Of a DNA stretch of 64,000 nt, positions 1 to 10,436 are shown one piece after another. Below the pieces are notes generated by a model, which was not told the DNA's origin, made no database searches, and saw only the letters and a list, made by a program, of their open reading frames with translations. Position 1 is the stretch's first letter, and each line of letters starts with the position of its first letter. A program made the position numbers and the translations under genes. Source of the DNA: Strigamia acuminata (Eukaryota > Arthropoda > Chilopoda > Geophilomorpha > Linotaeniidae); the NCBI GenBank assembly GCA_949358305.1, contig OX442314.1:42292581-42356580 (forward strand). The letters are read 5' to 3'.

Positions 1-426
1 TTGGTTTGCTGGTGGCCACCAGCGCGCCTCCTCCACGAATCGAGTTTGAATACGCTGCAGACTGTCCCATTACTTTTACTTGGGCTGCGCACCAAGAAAT
101 AAAAATAATAAAGAAGGTTTGGAATTATATTCCCCTCCCAACCACTCAGTTTTTTAGGCTAAGCTAGAAAGGAATAGAAGACCGTTGGAAAGTGTGGCTA
201 GTGTAAGTCCCGGCTTGCCAGTACCCAGGCAAGCTGGACATGCAAAGCCACCAATTTTTGTCTGATCAGGGTCCAATGGTCAGCGATTAGCGGCCGTTTC
301 GCCAGCTGACCCCCTGTCACAATCATGACCAAGGAAATTTCCCCCTCTAGTTGAAAGAAAAAATTCATTTAATATTGTGCTTCGCACAATCAGTAAATTA
401 GAATAGTATTCGCAAGAGAATTCAAA

Positions 427-444
427 ATCCTGGACGGGCCCCCA
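427..444 (-). promoter_or_regulatory. Element G primer-binding site (tRNA-Pro type)
   Basis: The plus strand reads atcctggacgggccccca, one base different from the sites of B and D (atcccggacgggccccca). Its complement would pair with the 3' end of tRNA-Pro, judged from memory of the classic tRNA-Pro primer site. Confidence 0.7.
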
Positions 445-446
445 AT

Positions 447-1067
447 TGTGAGTGTTCGGACGGACGCCACGTGGTCGGGGGAGAGCCACGGAGGCGCTGG
501 ACGCAACACACACGATAAAACAAACCACGAAATACACGGAGACACAATAGTTTTGGTTATTGGCTTTATTAGATGTCTAGGGGTATGATGCAGTGTCCCA
601 TAGTGTATTTCCCAAGGCGGCGGTTCCTTCGAACCGTCCCTAATCAGACCGCGTGGCACGGCGGCCATCGGCCGCCATGACACACGAGGTCGGTAATCGG
701 TTTTGGGCCACGTCGCCGAAGTTACGGTTAACGTCCGGCGGACGTGGCGCAACTGGACGCTCAGGTCCCGGCGGGCGACATCATCGCCACGCCGATAGTT
801 TGGGTTATCTTTGCAGCCAGTTTCGGAGGCGGTCGCGATGCGACCGTTCGCCTTGCTGGTTGCTGAACAACTCTCTTGTCCCTACGGGGACCAACCACTT
901 CCGGAAGGGCGACTTCCGGGGCCTGATCCTGCTTGACCAAAGGCCCGCAGCTCCACCTGGTTGCGGAGGACCGCAACAGGCTGCGCGAGATACGAGAGGC
1001 GCTGGAGCTGCGCCAAGTGCATTTCCGTTGCAGTGCAGCGACCCGTGCGCAGGGGCAGCTGGTCACA
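447..1067 (-). repeat. Element G 5' LTR (621 bp)
   Basis: Bounded on the inner side by the primer-binding site plus a two-base spacer. The outer boundary is placed after GGTCACA by analogy with the LTR ends of B and D. No second copy lies in the window, so the outer edge is an inference. The small ORFs on both strands here are not supported as genes. Confidence 0.6.
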
Positions 1068-1205
1068 AAGTGTGTATGTTGGGCCGCAAGTTGGACATCC
1101 CAACACAAAATAAACTTTAAAAACTTACCTTACTTCTTTCCTAAATGAAAATTGGACACTCACTGTCGGTTGTTCTGGTGGGATTATGTTGGCGATTTCC
1201 ATGAA
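1066..1205. repeat. Dispersed repeat, copy 1 (BEL-associated, LTR-like)
   Basis: The stretch from aagtgtgta through the ggtgggattatgttgg motif recurs with scattered substitutions at 6643-6757. Both copies lie on the same side of a BEL/Pao protease fragment, so this is probably the terminal part of the same BEL family. Element G appears to have inserted at the edge of this copy. Confidence 0.55.
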
Positions 1206-1959
1206 TTGGAAACTGCCTTGCATCCCAAAAACTGAAAACCGCTGTGCGGTGACTCTTCTCAACCAAAATGTTTAGATTTATTGGAGCAGACAAGAGAATG
1301 GTGGTGTGGCAATGTTTTTTAGATTCAAAAATTGGCGAACACTCTGTACACCAGCGGCCATTGAGTCGACAGGCAACAATGCTAAAGCCTAGCACATTTG
1401 CATGGCTTTATGGCACGGAATGCTGGCCTCATATTGGTTGTGCAAACTGAGCTTATTAGAATTATTGTTGGATGGGTCAGGAAGATTTGGCTGATTTGGC
1501 GTTGAAGCTTGAAATTGTTCCTGCAACGCTGGCGTCATTCGAGAACTTAATGGAGGTCCTCGCTGTGACTGCAAAACTGTTCGAGGATCACGTGGCCAAG
1601 GGAAAATTGGTTTCTGAGCCGGAATCTCCACATCACGGATGTCAATCAATTTCCTTTCGTTTTTGCGCACGTTCGTTATTTTTGCAGTAGGAGCACTTCC
1701 TCGAATCTCATTCGTTATATCTCGAATGGATGGGGTTATGCTGATATTAGATTGAGTGTCAAATCCGGGGAACTCAGCAGAGGCTCACTCTTGCTCTAGA
1801 CTCTCATTACGCAGATTTTCCTGCGCGGATACATTACCTAAAACTTGTTACTCTGGAATATATTTAAATCGAGGCACTTCACGCGGCACAAATCCAGCTG
1901 GACAATTCGAACATCTTTTCCGTGGCTTGAGAGGCTTTTCATCCAAAATCACAAGATAA
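1206..1959. other. Unassigned sequence, possibly decayed BEL internal region
   Basis: Only short open frames occur (for example 1389-1670 minus and 1472-1690 plus), overlapping on opposite strands with no recognisable motif. Position between a BEL-associated repeat and a BEL protease fragment suggests old BEL sequence, but nothing in it proves this. Confidence 0.3.
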
Positions 1960-2265
1960 GAAAAATAATAAAATAAAGAGTAGATTAAAAAATAAAATAA
2001 ATACAAACGAAACAAGACAAAACAATCACAAGAAGATAAAAATACATAAAGCAATAAAATAAAAATAAATAAAAAGGGAAAAATAAAATCAGATGTAAAC
2101 GAAACAAAGACAAGAAAATAAAAATAAATAAAGCAATTAAATAATAACAAAATGTGAAAAATAAAATAAAATATAAACAACAAAGACAAGAAAATAAAAT
2201 AAATAAAGCAATAAAATAATAACAAAAAATGACAAATTAATAAAAATAAATAAATAATAACGAAA
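1960..2265. repeat. A-rich low-complexity tract (AAATAAAATAA-like)
   Basis: About 300 bases dominated by degenerate aaataaa/acaaa motifs on the plus strand. The long minus-strand frame across it (1848-2225) encodes only F/L/Y/I-rich low-complexity peptide and is not a gene. Confidence 0.85.
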
Positions 2266-3181
2266 ACAGTGTCTTCGTCGTCTCTAGCAAATCATCACGT
2301 GTTAAAAAATTTCTATGCGTCACATTAAACTATGCGATACACCACTATAATGAGCCGACAACTAACACTTTTGGAAATGGTAATTAAATCATTTGCACAA
2401 AAATGACTGCTTTCCTGCCCATTTTCTTTGGTTGTTCTTGCAGCATGGACTAGAATCTCACGCTGGCGGTTCCGGTCGTCTACCATTCTAACAGTTGGTC
2501 GCTGTTACGAAAGATAGCATTTTCATTTTGTGGGATCTGATTCCTGATCTCCTTTCTTCTGAGTCCGACGGACGTTTACGTTTAGATTGACGATGACGAC
2601 GGTGTGATCGTTGATCGTCGTCACTTGACAATCCTGATTGGCTGCTCAGTTTAGAAATAAGTGTTAATGTATCAGGAGTTGGAGAGGCAACGGAGACCTG
2701 TTTTGGCTTTGCAAATTGATATTGTTTGCAAAGATGGCCACCGCTCCATCAATGACACATGTAAATGTCCCTTTGCGATCAATTTTATAGACATTTTGAT
2801 CTATTTAATATACATTTTGATCCATCATTTAATATACAGGGTCTGTCCGAGGCCGTCTGTTTTGGGTACAAATCCTCTTAGATGCACTGCCAAATAAATA
2901 GTCTTTTGCAACCCACAAAAACCGAAGGAAATTCCTTCGAGTCAGATTTATCATGAATTGCAGCAAAGCTTGCTTTATATCCGCAATGATTGGGATACAA
3001 TAAAGTCTAAATCGATTGATCACAAGAATTATGTCGGGGTTGAGTGATGGACCGGGTAGGGACAATCCTTTAAAGATCTTTTTCCTCTTTTAGCTGATGA
3101 AGCGTTGAAAACAATCCGAAACTTTGTTGTCTCTTTCGTCTCTGATGACAGGATGATGCGGAATGTGGTAGAATCTTTTTT
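2266..3181. other. No gene recognised; probable decayed BEL sequence
   Basis: The only longer frames (2661-2897 plus, 2829-3065 minus) overlap each other and show no domain. It lies directly downstream, in BEL orientation, of the protease/RT fragment and may be eroded pol. Confidence 0.3.
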
Positions 3182-4078
3182 TCAAAAATCTTTCTTCTCG
3201 TGGCACCTCTTCAGCATGGTTTTCTTCACGTACTGGCTAGTTGATTGATGGCAAGCTCCCAGTTTGACTCTTAAGTTCTCTTCAAGACCATTAAATGGCA
3301 ATAAGACCTCATATCTTCTATCTTCAAGTCTCTTAGTAGTGTTTTCAAATCGATCAAGTTTAAAATCAGATTCCTTTTCTCCTGCGTTGATCCTTATTGA
3401 TTCCAAATTCCATAAGCGATCCAATTTTTTGTTAATGTCCACTTGACACGTATTGCAGCAAAAAGTCATGTCCGATTTCTCTTCAAAAAGACTTGTATTG
3501 CCGGCAGCTCCTGAAAGGACCCATCCAAAAAGGGTGTGAATCAATCCAAGATCATTGTTGATTTTCTTGCGTCCATCCTTAAGAATTCTCCACCACACGT
3601 CAACACCGAGAAGAATGTCCACGTTTGACGTTTCCGCAGGCAAATCTTCAGCTAACTCGATATTAAGCTTCTTGACCTTTTCAATGATGGCTTGATTTAG
3701 AATTCCTTGGACTTTCGGCAAGTTTTCCACCGACAATGTGGTCAGTTTGATGTCCTGTGAATCGTGTTTAGACTGGAGAGTGATGTTAAAGACTTCATAT
3801 TCCGTTTCAGCTGGAGTTGAGTCATTAAATCGTTGCGTCGTTGCTGAGACACTTTCGCATTTCTTGAGTTTTATCTGGTTGACAAGTTCTTTTGTTATAA
3901 ACGACCAATAACTCCCAGGGTCAATCATTGCTCGAATGCGATGTGATCCACTGGATTTCGTTTTGAGTTCAGCAGTGAAAATCATCAATTGCAATGTCGT
4001 GGAAATCGCACAAGAGACATGAGTCCTGACTTGCGCTTCCTTAGACTTCTCGGCAGAACTACCGATTTTAAGCTTCAA
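3182..4078 (-). pseudogene. BEL/Pao Pol fragment: A17-type protease plus start of RT
   Basis: This 298-codon minus-strand frame is a piece of a BEL/Pao retrotransposon polyprotein. The aspartic protease signature is visible as MIDPGSYWSFITKEL, and the later NVDILLGVDVWW and LFGWVLSG blocks are typical of the peptidase A17/DUF1758 region. After it come DRLWNLESI and RRYEVLLPFNG, which match the join into the BEL reverse transcriptase. The frame ends shortly after this, so RT, RNase H and integrase are missing. The apparent start is a TTG inside older sequence, not a real initiation site. A second copy of the protease part lies at 6922-7106. I regard this as a dead fragment. Confidence 0.85.
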
Positions 4079-4486
4079 CCAATTTCTCAGAATAGATGTA
4101 TTTTAAATCAATACTCACTTATCACGTACGATTATTTTGACGTAAATCAAGCAGATAATCCAGCAAATAATCCAGCAATAATATTATTAACTTAGTACCG
4201 GTACCGGACAAACAAATAATGAACTCCACCACGAAAAGATCAGACTGCGCATGCCTAAGTAGATCGTCTGTGACGATTACATCTGCGGCGGTCCTACTAG
4301 AAAAAAGTATTAGATAAATAAAACCTATCAATCAATTAATTCTCTCATCGGGACGAGTCGCTCCCCAGTTACAGTTATTTTCGTTCGCCATCTGAAAAAT
4401 AAAAATTAAATGCAAATGAGAATGTGGCGTCTAGCTGCTGGAAAATGAACACTAGAGGCTATTGATGAAAAGGAAAAAATTATAGA
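4079..4486. other. No gene recognised
   Basis: AT-rich sequence with a short direct repeat (cagataatccagcaaataatccagcaa) near 4150-4180. No frame with recognisable content. Confidence 0.4.
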
Positions 4487-4768
4487 ATGGAATCTGAAGA
4501 AGCTAATAATGAAGAAAATGAAATAGATGCTAAAATGGAGGACATTCAGAGACCAGGCAGCAGTGCAAGTTTACAACTTACCAGTTCAAGTCCAGAACTT
4601 GTCAGATTAGTGACAAGGCGTACAAGTACATCGCCATTATCTATAATTTCGCTTCGCATTTGCTGTAAAATCGAATTGACCCACTCAAACAGACAGCTAT
4701 TATTCAACTCATTTTCCATTTCACCCAAAATATCAACACGGTTTGAATCGGGATCTGAATCGAAATAA
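4487..4768 (+). CDS. Short hypothetical ORF (93 aa), doubtful
   Basis: It has an ATG start (MESEEANNEENEIDAK) and an acidic N-terminus followed by a serine/threonine-rich stretch. I recognise no family. A frame also exists on the opposite strand across most of it, and there is no supporting regulatory context, so coding potential is weak. Confidence 0.2.
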   Translation: MESEEANNEENEIDAKMEDIQRPGSSASLQLTSSSPELVRLVTRRTSTSPLSIISLRICCKIELTHSNRQLLFNSFSISPKISTRFESGSESK

Positions 4769-5072
4769 GTTCGTAGACATTTGTTTTTTCAATGCGTAAA
4801 TGTGATTTTCAGCCGCAAACTTTGGCCCTATAGCAGGAGCAGTTAAAATTGGACCGTGATAGGTTTAATCTTGAGCGGAAAAAAAATGGGATGATGAATG
4901 AATAAGATTAGCTCAGGCTTCAGTTGCCTTGTTAGCAGAAAAATTAAAAACAGTATTAAATTAAAATTTAAAAAAAAAATTAAAAAATATAAAACACTAA
5001 CACGTTCTAACTGGGTGGTCAAAGAGATTTTCACTTTATTTGATAGTTGATGAGACAAATGACACGGCGACG

Positions 5073-5576
5073 TTAAATTATTTCTATTACAAGTCTGGCG
5101 CTGAGGTCGTTAACGAACCCCATTTCCGCGTACTTGCGGGGATCAGTCGACTCAATCCTGGCTCTAATGAGCCGTTGATGCATTACAGCATCCTGAGGAG
5201 TCCGAATGTGGTCTTCCAACTACGAGAGGACTCCTCCGCACAACTCATTGTCGTGAGACAGCAATGTTCGAGTGCTGATCGTAAATTTGAAATTAGGATA
5301 AATCCTCTTGAACTTCCTAAACGCCCTCTCTGTGGGCGGTGAACGAACGATTGGTTCGTTAGGCACGATTTGTTCGACCGTGTTAGTCGAGCAGTTCGAA
5401 TATGTTGGAGACGAGCGGACTGATGCTGCACATGTGCGGGAGACATCGCGAATCATGCCTCGGCCGACTCCGGGGAGTCGTTTGGGAATGATGCCCAAAA
5501 CACCTGAAGGAGCACGCGAAGTGCTGGCTCCGACATTCACTTCCCAGTCTTGATTGGGCGGAGTTCCCAGTGTCAT
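5073..5576 (-). pseudogene. Unrecognised ORF divergent from the H3-like gene, interrupted by one stop
   Basis: A minus-strand frame starts with ATG at 5576 (MTLGTPPNQDWEVNVGAS), runs 118 codons to an in-frame TAG at 5220-5222, and is then open again for 48 codons to TAA at 5073-5075. I recognise no domain. It points away from the histone-H3-like ORF that begins about 290 bases to the right, so the two could share an intergenic control region. The single stop could be a mutation, a sequencing error or a true end. Plus-strand frames also overlap here, so coding status is uncertain. Confidence 0.25.
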
Positions 5577-5600
5577 TTACATGACACAAAGTGTAGCCGC

Positions 5601-5665
5601 TGCCGTTGCTCGAATGGCAATGGTAGTGGCAACAGGTTCACGGCTGATGAACCGTTGAGAATGCG
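5601..5665. repeat. 65-bp direct repeat, copy 1, flanking the H3-like ORF
   Basis: Begins tgccgttgctcgaatggcaa and ends gttgagaatgcg. A copy with three substitutions lies at 6203-6267 in the same orientation. The two bracket the H3-like ORF and a CCG tract. Confidence 0.9.
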
Positions 5666-5680
5666 TGTGACCAACTGGCC

Positions 5681-5712
5681 GCCGCCGCCGCCGCCGCCGC
5701 CGCCACCGCCAG
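5681..5712. repeat. CCG triplet microsatellite
   Basis: About eight uninterrupted CCG units and two variant units follow caactgg and are followed by cagttgg, so the tract sits inside a short inverted repeat (caactgg/ccagttg). Confidence 0.9.
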
Positions 5713-5863
5713 TTGGCACTGGCAACATCAATACGAGGATTCTCAGCAGCTCCTACGACGTATCGTCGGAGCTGCGTCCTGATTGCAGCCAATCAGGACA
5801 GGATTAAACAAGGTTCCCTCGTGGCTTGACCGCCATATTGGAGACAGTTCGATCTCCAGTCTC

Positions 5864-6181
5864 ATGCTGACTGGTTGTGACAACTCTAGCGAGAAGGAGA
5901 CGGGCACAAAAACGCTGCAGGAAATACGAAACTATCAAAAAACGACCGATTTGTTGATCCGAAAGTTGTCTTTTTCGACAGTGGTGCGCGAAATCTGCAG
6001 GGATTTGTCGAGTAAGACTTTCCTGTGGGAAGTCCGGGCGTTGGAAGCGCTGCAGGAGGCGTGCGAAGCCTTCTTGGTGCAGTTCTTGGAAGACGGGAAT
6101 TTGTGCGCGATTCACGCAAAGCGCATGACGTTTTTTCCCAAGGATTTGCGACTGATGAAGAGAATTAGGTGGTTGGAGTAA
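5864..6181 (+). CDS. Divergent histone H3 fold protein; candidate centromeric H3 (CENP-A/CID)
   Basis: The frame ends with a complete H3 histone-fold domain: [18 protein letters not shown] (alpha-N into alpha-1), [26 protein letters not shown] (alpha-2), [10 protein letters not shown] and [16 protein letters not shown]. Compared with canonical H3 (VREI to ALQEA), loop 1 is one residue longer and carries a tryptophan (TFLWEV). Both features recall CENP-A family proteins, whose loop 1 is also extended. FFPKD also resembles the CENP-A version. Against this, NLCAIHAKR is like canonical H3. The first in-frame ATG (5864) gives only about 16 residues before the fold, so either the tail is very short or an upstream exon joins at an acceptor such as ctctag near 5879. 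The frame is otherwise open upstream from a TTG at 5783. H3 family membership is secure; centromeric identity is inference. Confidence 0.75.
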   Translation: MLTGCDNSSEKETGTKTLQEIRNYQKTTDLLIRKLSFSTVVREICRDLSSKTFLWEVRALEALQEACEAFLVQFLEDGNLCAIHAKRMTFFPKDLRLMKRIRWLE

Positions 6182-6202
6182 ATTTTTAAGTTATTTTTTT
6201 GT

Positions 6203-6267
6203 TGCCGTTGCTCGAGTGGCAATGGTAGTGGCGACAGGTTCATGGCTGATGAACCGTTGAGAATGCG
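6203..6267. repeat. 65-bp direct repeat, copy 2, flanking the H3-like ORF
   Basis: Same orientation as 5601-5665, differing at three positions. It begins 22 bases after the H3-like stop codon. Confidence 0.9.
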
Positions 6268-6642
6268 CAATTTGTGCTTCCACTGTGGCGCCGGATACGA
6301 CATTATCAGATTGCTAATAAAAAAAATTTCAACAATGCATATTTTTTTTAACTCTTATAAAAAAACTTAACACTTGAAAGACTTTTCTACATATACATGC
6401 AACCAGCAAAAGATCATATTCTAGAACCCAGTCGTCTTTAAACAGGTGATCCGCAGGAAAAAGAATATTGCATTCGTCGCATCTAAATAGTAGATGTTTT
6501 AAAAATTATGTCCAAAGTCCTGGCTCACCTGAGCTACATTGAGAGAAGGGGAATTGTCTTAGGCCACACACAATATATTGATACTAATGATAACTGATGA
6601 GAAAAAGAAAAACAAACACTAAAATCTAAAAAGAATATTTTG
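6268..6642. other. No gene recognised
   Basis: AT-rich unique-looking sequence between the H3-like locus and the second BEL-associated repeat. No meaningful frame or repeat seen. Confidence 0.4.
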
Positions 6643-6757
6643 AAGTGTGTAAGTTGGACATCCCAAAACAAAATAAACATTAAAAACTTACTTTACTTCT
6701 TCCCTGAATGAAAAGTGGACACCCACTATCAGTTCTGGTGGGATTATGTTGGCCATT
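6643..6757. repeat. Dispersed repeat, copy 2 (BEL-associated, LTR-like)
   Basis: Matches 1066-1205 with small differences. Copy 1 has a 13-base insertion near its start. Located just beyond the broken end of the BEL protease copy at 6922. Confidence 0.55.
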
Positions 6758-6921
6758 CTATCAAAATTATCACACAAAAAAACCTTCAAAATCTTTGTTT
6801 ACTTTTGTGAATGAGGTTGAGTATTGTGGGAAATTAGATTTTGGACGAGCAATTTTGGTCACAAAAAGTGTAAATCAATCAAAAATTAAACAAAAAAATT
6901 TTGATCAAAATTGTAATACAA

Positions 6922-7392
6922 ATACAAATGTCCTGTGAATCGTGTTTAGACTGGAAAGTGATGTTAAAGACTTCATATTCCACTTCAGCTGGAGTTGAGT
7001 CATTAAATCGTTGCGTCGCTGCTGAGACACTTCCGCATTTCTTGAGTTTTATCCGGTTGACAAGTTCTTTTGTTATAAACGACCGATAACTCCCAGGGTC
7101 AATCATTTCATTGCTCGAATGCGATGTGATCCACCGGATTTCGTTTTGAGTTCAGCAGTGAAAATCATCAATTGCAATGTCGTGGAAATCGCACAAGAGA
7201 CATGAGTCATGACGTGCGCTTCCTTAGGCTTCTCGGCAGAACTAGGTGCTTTGACTTCGTACTCCTTCTTGCAGGAAGGGTTTTGATGCTCCTTTTGACA
7301 AAAGATAGATTTTGAAGTCCTTGCAGGTTTGCTTTCTTGGATTCAGTCTTCGCCTTTGCGCTTGTTGAATTCTTACAATACTTACAGTACAA
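6922..7392 (-). pseudogene. Second BEL/Pao fragment: zinc-knuckle region and protease start
   Basis: On the minus strand, 7392-7207 encodes YCKYCKNSTSAKAKTE, a CxxC motif likely left from the Gag zinc knuckle. 7106-6922 encodes MIDPGSYRSFITKELVNRIK and continues closely parallel to the BEL fragment at 3182-4078. The two parts are in different frames with stops between them. Homology to copy 1 stops abruptly near 6922 after SQDI, where unrelated AT-rich sequence begins, so this copy is internally deleted. Confidence 0.75.
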
Positions 7393-8600
7393 TACTTTTT
7401 TAGTATTTATTTATTATTCTGAATTGAAACTTCCGGAGATCCGTCGATATCAATAAGCAGAAGCAGTGATTCGTTAGAATCATTCAAAATAAACTTGCCA
7501 AAATTATCCTAAATCTAAATCGACCATAGAACCTGAAGTGTTTTGGTGTGCTTTTTAAACAAATTTTAATTAAGTAAAAAATTTAATTTCTGTAAAAGTA
7601 CAAACGTTTGGTCGATGAAATTGTATTCATTATCGAAAATTAACAATAATAATAAAAAAAGAAAACATTTATTATTTCATGTCCCTCGGTGACAGTAACT
7701 GTCCCATCTAGGCTACCATACATTACACAGTGAAGCTTAATGATTCGTTCTGTCGAAAGATACCGTGATTTAAGACGAGTATCCCCGTAGCCACATAAAG
7801 TAGCCACGTTGATCCAAGTCGAAGCAGGAGGTTTTGTTTGTCGTGTCGTCTCGTCGGTAATTCTTGAATATTTCTTTGAATTTGTCTTTCCAACGATCGT
7901 TTACTCCAATTTCAGTGTTTTTTTTTTACTCTTAAAAGCAAACTGCATGGTCCTTTCGGTCTAACAAAACGAGGTAAGTTTTCATTGATCAAACCACGGA
8001 CACAATAAGCTTAAGGTTTATTGTGTTCGTGATCAAACACATTTACCGTAACTTTTAATTAATTATTAACATCTACGGTTATTTTATGTATTTACTTATT
8101 TATATTTAGTGTTTATTACAGCCACCCGATTTTGACACAAAATTTATAGTTTTTTTTTTATTTTTAAATGTCTGTATGATCCGGAATCTGTGTGTCAAAT
8201 CTGCAGCTTATATTTATTTTTTCAAACAACTGTAATGATTTCTTGATTAATTTCTGCGTTTCTTTTCAGTTTTTTGTAAACATCGATCGGTTCGTCTGAA
8301 AATGTTTGTTTAGACCATCGTCATAGTTCCAGGAAAGTGAAAATGCGAATCCTTCTTTTAGACACGCCCGTTTTACGCCAACCACACCGAACAGAAATAA
8401 AAAATGGTATATATAGAATTTTTTTAGCATTTTCATTTCGGGGAAAGAAAATTCTAGTTTTCACTTTTCTCTGAAGACGGTGGATATAATTGTTCAAAAC
8501 CATGAATTGATTTGTTCGCGGGGGTGTTAAATCCAACTCTCTACCTCCACGTGGTCACCCCTGGATAAACTGAGCACATTACTTGTCTCGGTGAAACCAG
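7393..8600. other. Mostly unassigned AT-rich sequence with one hairpin
   Basis: I see no supportable gene. A 48-base near-palindrome at 7987-8034 has arms cacaataa / ttattgtg around a gcttaagg core, with gatc at each end. A short minus-strand frame at 8321-8536 has no recognisable content. Confidence 0.4.
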
Positions 8601-8645
8601 AAGAGAGCTCTGGTTATTTGAAAATGTCTGCCCATCACCTAGTTG

Positions 8646-8824
8646 TATTGTTAGCCCACAATCAAGAAGGAATGTGGCATTTACAATTCTCATTGCATTA
8701 TTAGCCCAAATTCCTTTATTTCATGAATGTGGATTTACAATTCTCATTGTATTGTTAGCCCGCAATCCTCCCATGATTGTGGCATTTACATGACCGTATT
8801 GTAAGACTGCATTCCTACATGAAT
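8646..8824. repeat. Degenerate ~50-bp tandem repeat, target site of element B
   Basis: Units begin near 8651, 8701, 8755 and about 8801. They share ttagccc, a cctttatt/ccat spacer, gaatgtgg(c)atttaca and attctcatt. The last unit is interrupted by element B and resumes after it at 32111 with gaatgtagcatttaca. Confidence 0.8.
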
Positions 8825-9643
8825 TGTCGCGTCCTACTTTGTATAGGTTTAAATAGCGCTAACGTGTAATACTTTACCTGTGATCAATTATGTAAATACC
8901 CAAATGAATACCAAATGTATGTAAATAAATAGGTAATTTATTCACCAGGCTTTATGCCTTTAAAATACACTCAGTAATAATTCTAGAGTCGACGTGGTCA
9001 GCGTCGAACAAAGGATTTCTCAAGATGGCGTCATCGGTTTCGCGTGGTCGGCGGAACAAAGGCGGCGTCTCGAGTTGTCGTTAATTCGTCACGGATTCGT
9101 CTTCACGGACGCGGTGGAATGCTCTTTCGAGTCTTCTATCCGTGCCTGTTGTCTAGGGTTTGGTTTAGCGTCGCAGAGGCCTCGTCTAGGAACTTTGGGG
9201 TTCCCTACAAAGCACTCGGACACTTACTTCGGCGAATAATCGTCTGGGCGATTATTCTGGGTGATTTCACGAGGGCTATTCTCGTGCTTTCGCAGGAATA
9301 GCTCGCAAGTGACTTCGTGAGAGTTACAGTTTGCACTTTACTCAGCGATCCTCGATCAATCCTAACTTGTAGTTGAAGTTGGCCTGACGGTGAGGTAGTT
9401 GCTGTGTTCTTGGTGTCGTTTGTGTAAGTTCTGTCTTTTGGTGGGAATTTCTCCCTTTTATGGGTCAGTGTGAGGGGCCGGCGCAGCCAATGGGGGCTTG
9501 CCACCCGACACCTCACTCCCCTCGGGGCACACACCTGCTCAGAGAGAGGCGGAGCCAACACGAGAGGAATGACCCGTCTGTTGCAGTGAGTCAAAGGGCA
9601 AATATCCGCTTGGGGGGAATATTTATCCCTTTTGCTCACCACA
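8825..9643 (-). repeat. Element B 3' LTR (819 bp)
   Basis: Direct copy of 31292-32110. On the minus strand it begins TGTGGTGAGC and ends in CGCGACA. The inner edge adjoins the polypurine tract. Short ORFs inside occur in both LTR copies and are not genes. Confidence 0.93.
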
Positions 9644-9658
9644 CGTCCTTCCCCCAGC
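9644..9658 (-). promoter_or_regulatory. Element B polypurine tract
   Basis: The minus strand reads GCTGGGGGAAGGACG immediately before the 3' LTR, starting 17 bases after the ORF2 stop. D has the same ACG join to the LTR. Confidence 0.75.
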
Positions 9659-9674
9659 TTTGAACACGGGGTGT

Positions 9675-9936
9675 TCACAAGCGATCCCTAACTCTCCTCC
9701 AGCTCTTAGCCCGTGGTAACGTATAATCAAAACTTAAGGCTGAAGCCGGGATGTGTGGTGTCGGGAATAATTGGTTTCCGTTGGAAATAGAACGTGGGTT
9801 CACTTGCTCACTCATGGAGAACCAAACATGTTTATTTTTTGGTTTGCATGTTGTTTCGGTCTGTGTACGCCTCCAATGAGTGAGGAATACAACGAGAGTT
9901 CCACTGTCGTTGTGGGTGGCCGATGTCTCTATGGCA
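9675..9936 (-). CDS. Element B ORF2, C-terminal segment (segment 3 of 3)
   Basis: This is the end of the long ORF2, separated from segment 2 by copia element A. The ATGGT target duplication (9937-9941 and 16927-16931) lets the frame be followed exactly: the codon spanning the junction and all downstream codons stay in register to the stop at 9675. The 87 or so residues are polar with LVVFLTHWRRTQ and a basic end (KSWRRVRDRL). No domain recognised. It has no start of its own. Confidence 0.8.
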
Positions 9937-9941
9937 ATGGT

Positions 9942-10418
9942 TGTGAGGTTATTCCCGGCAATTCTGCAAACGAAATCAAAAGAAACATCAGTTGAAACGT
10001 TGCGCGAAACCGACATGCGTGCGCCATCTTTTATTCGTGAGAAAATCAGGTGATACACGGTTAGAGGCTATTTGCCCTCTCAAACAACATAGGATAAATC
10101 ATTGTCAAGTTTCCAATGATTTGTCCTTTACAATCGCAAGTAAAAACACCGACATTAATAATCGATAAACCAAGGAAAAAGGATAAAACACAAATCGCTT
10201 TTTCAAGCAGACGACATCAGGGACGTGTGCTGTAAAGGAGAGAATATTCAACCGCGGTACATAACAAGCATTGATAAAAATCATTATCGGTTGAACACTG
10301 GATCGGGACATTAATTTACAACACACTTGTTACACATACTCGGAAATTGTGTAACCAATAAATCACGTAACACAGGAACAAATATTTAAGCACTACAAAA
10401 TGGGTTTGCAACCCAACA
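9942..10418 (-). repeat. Element A 3' LTR (477 bp)
   Basis: On the minus strand begins TGTTGGGTTGC and ends CCTCACA. Matches 16450-16926 except one noticed substitution near 9994. Confidence 0.95.
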
Positions 10419-10430
10419 AATCCCCCTTTG
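10419..10430 (-). promoter_or_regulatory. Element A polypurine tract
   Basis: The minus strand reads CAAAGGGGGATT directly before the 3' LTR, just after the polyprotein stop. Confidence 0.85.
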
Positions 10431-10436
10431 CTTAAA

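Larger units (their letters stand above)
1..1067 (-). mobile_element. Element G: 5' end of a Ty3-gypsy-like LTR retrotransposon, cut by the left window edge
   Basis: A minus-strand LTR (447-1067) is followed, in the element's direction, by a tRNA-Pro-type primer-binding site at 427-444 and then 426 bases of internal sequence that run off the left edge. The same signature (LTR ending in CA on the minus strand, two-base spacer, near-identical 18-nt site) is seen in complete elements B and D, so G is placed in their lineage by inference. No long reading frame lies in 1-426. The LTR is written TGTGAG...GGTCACA on the plus strand. The rest of the element and its second target duplication are outside the window. 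Confidence 0.7.

Noticed and set aside
1848-2225. 125-codon F/Y/L-rich minus-strand ORF
   Set aside because: Lies across an A-rich low-complexity tract; no ATG-supported domain content.
9205-9678. 157-codon minus ORF across the element B LTR edge
   Set aside because: Mostly LTR sequence repeated at 31672-32121; no recognised domain and no context for a gene.
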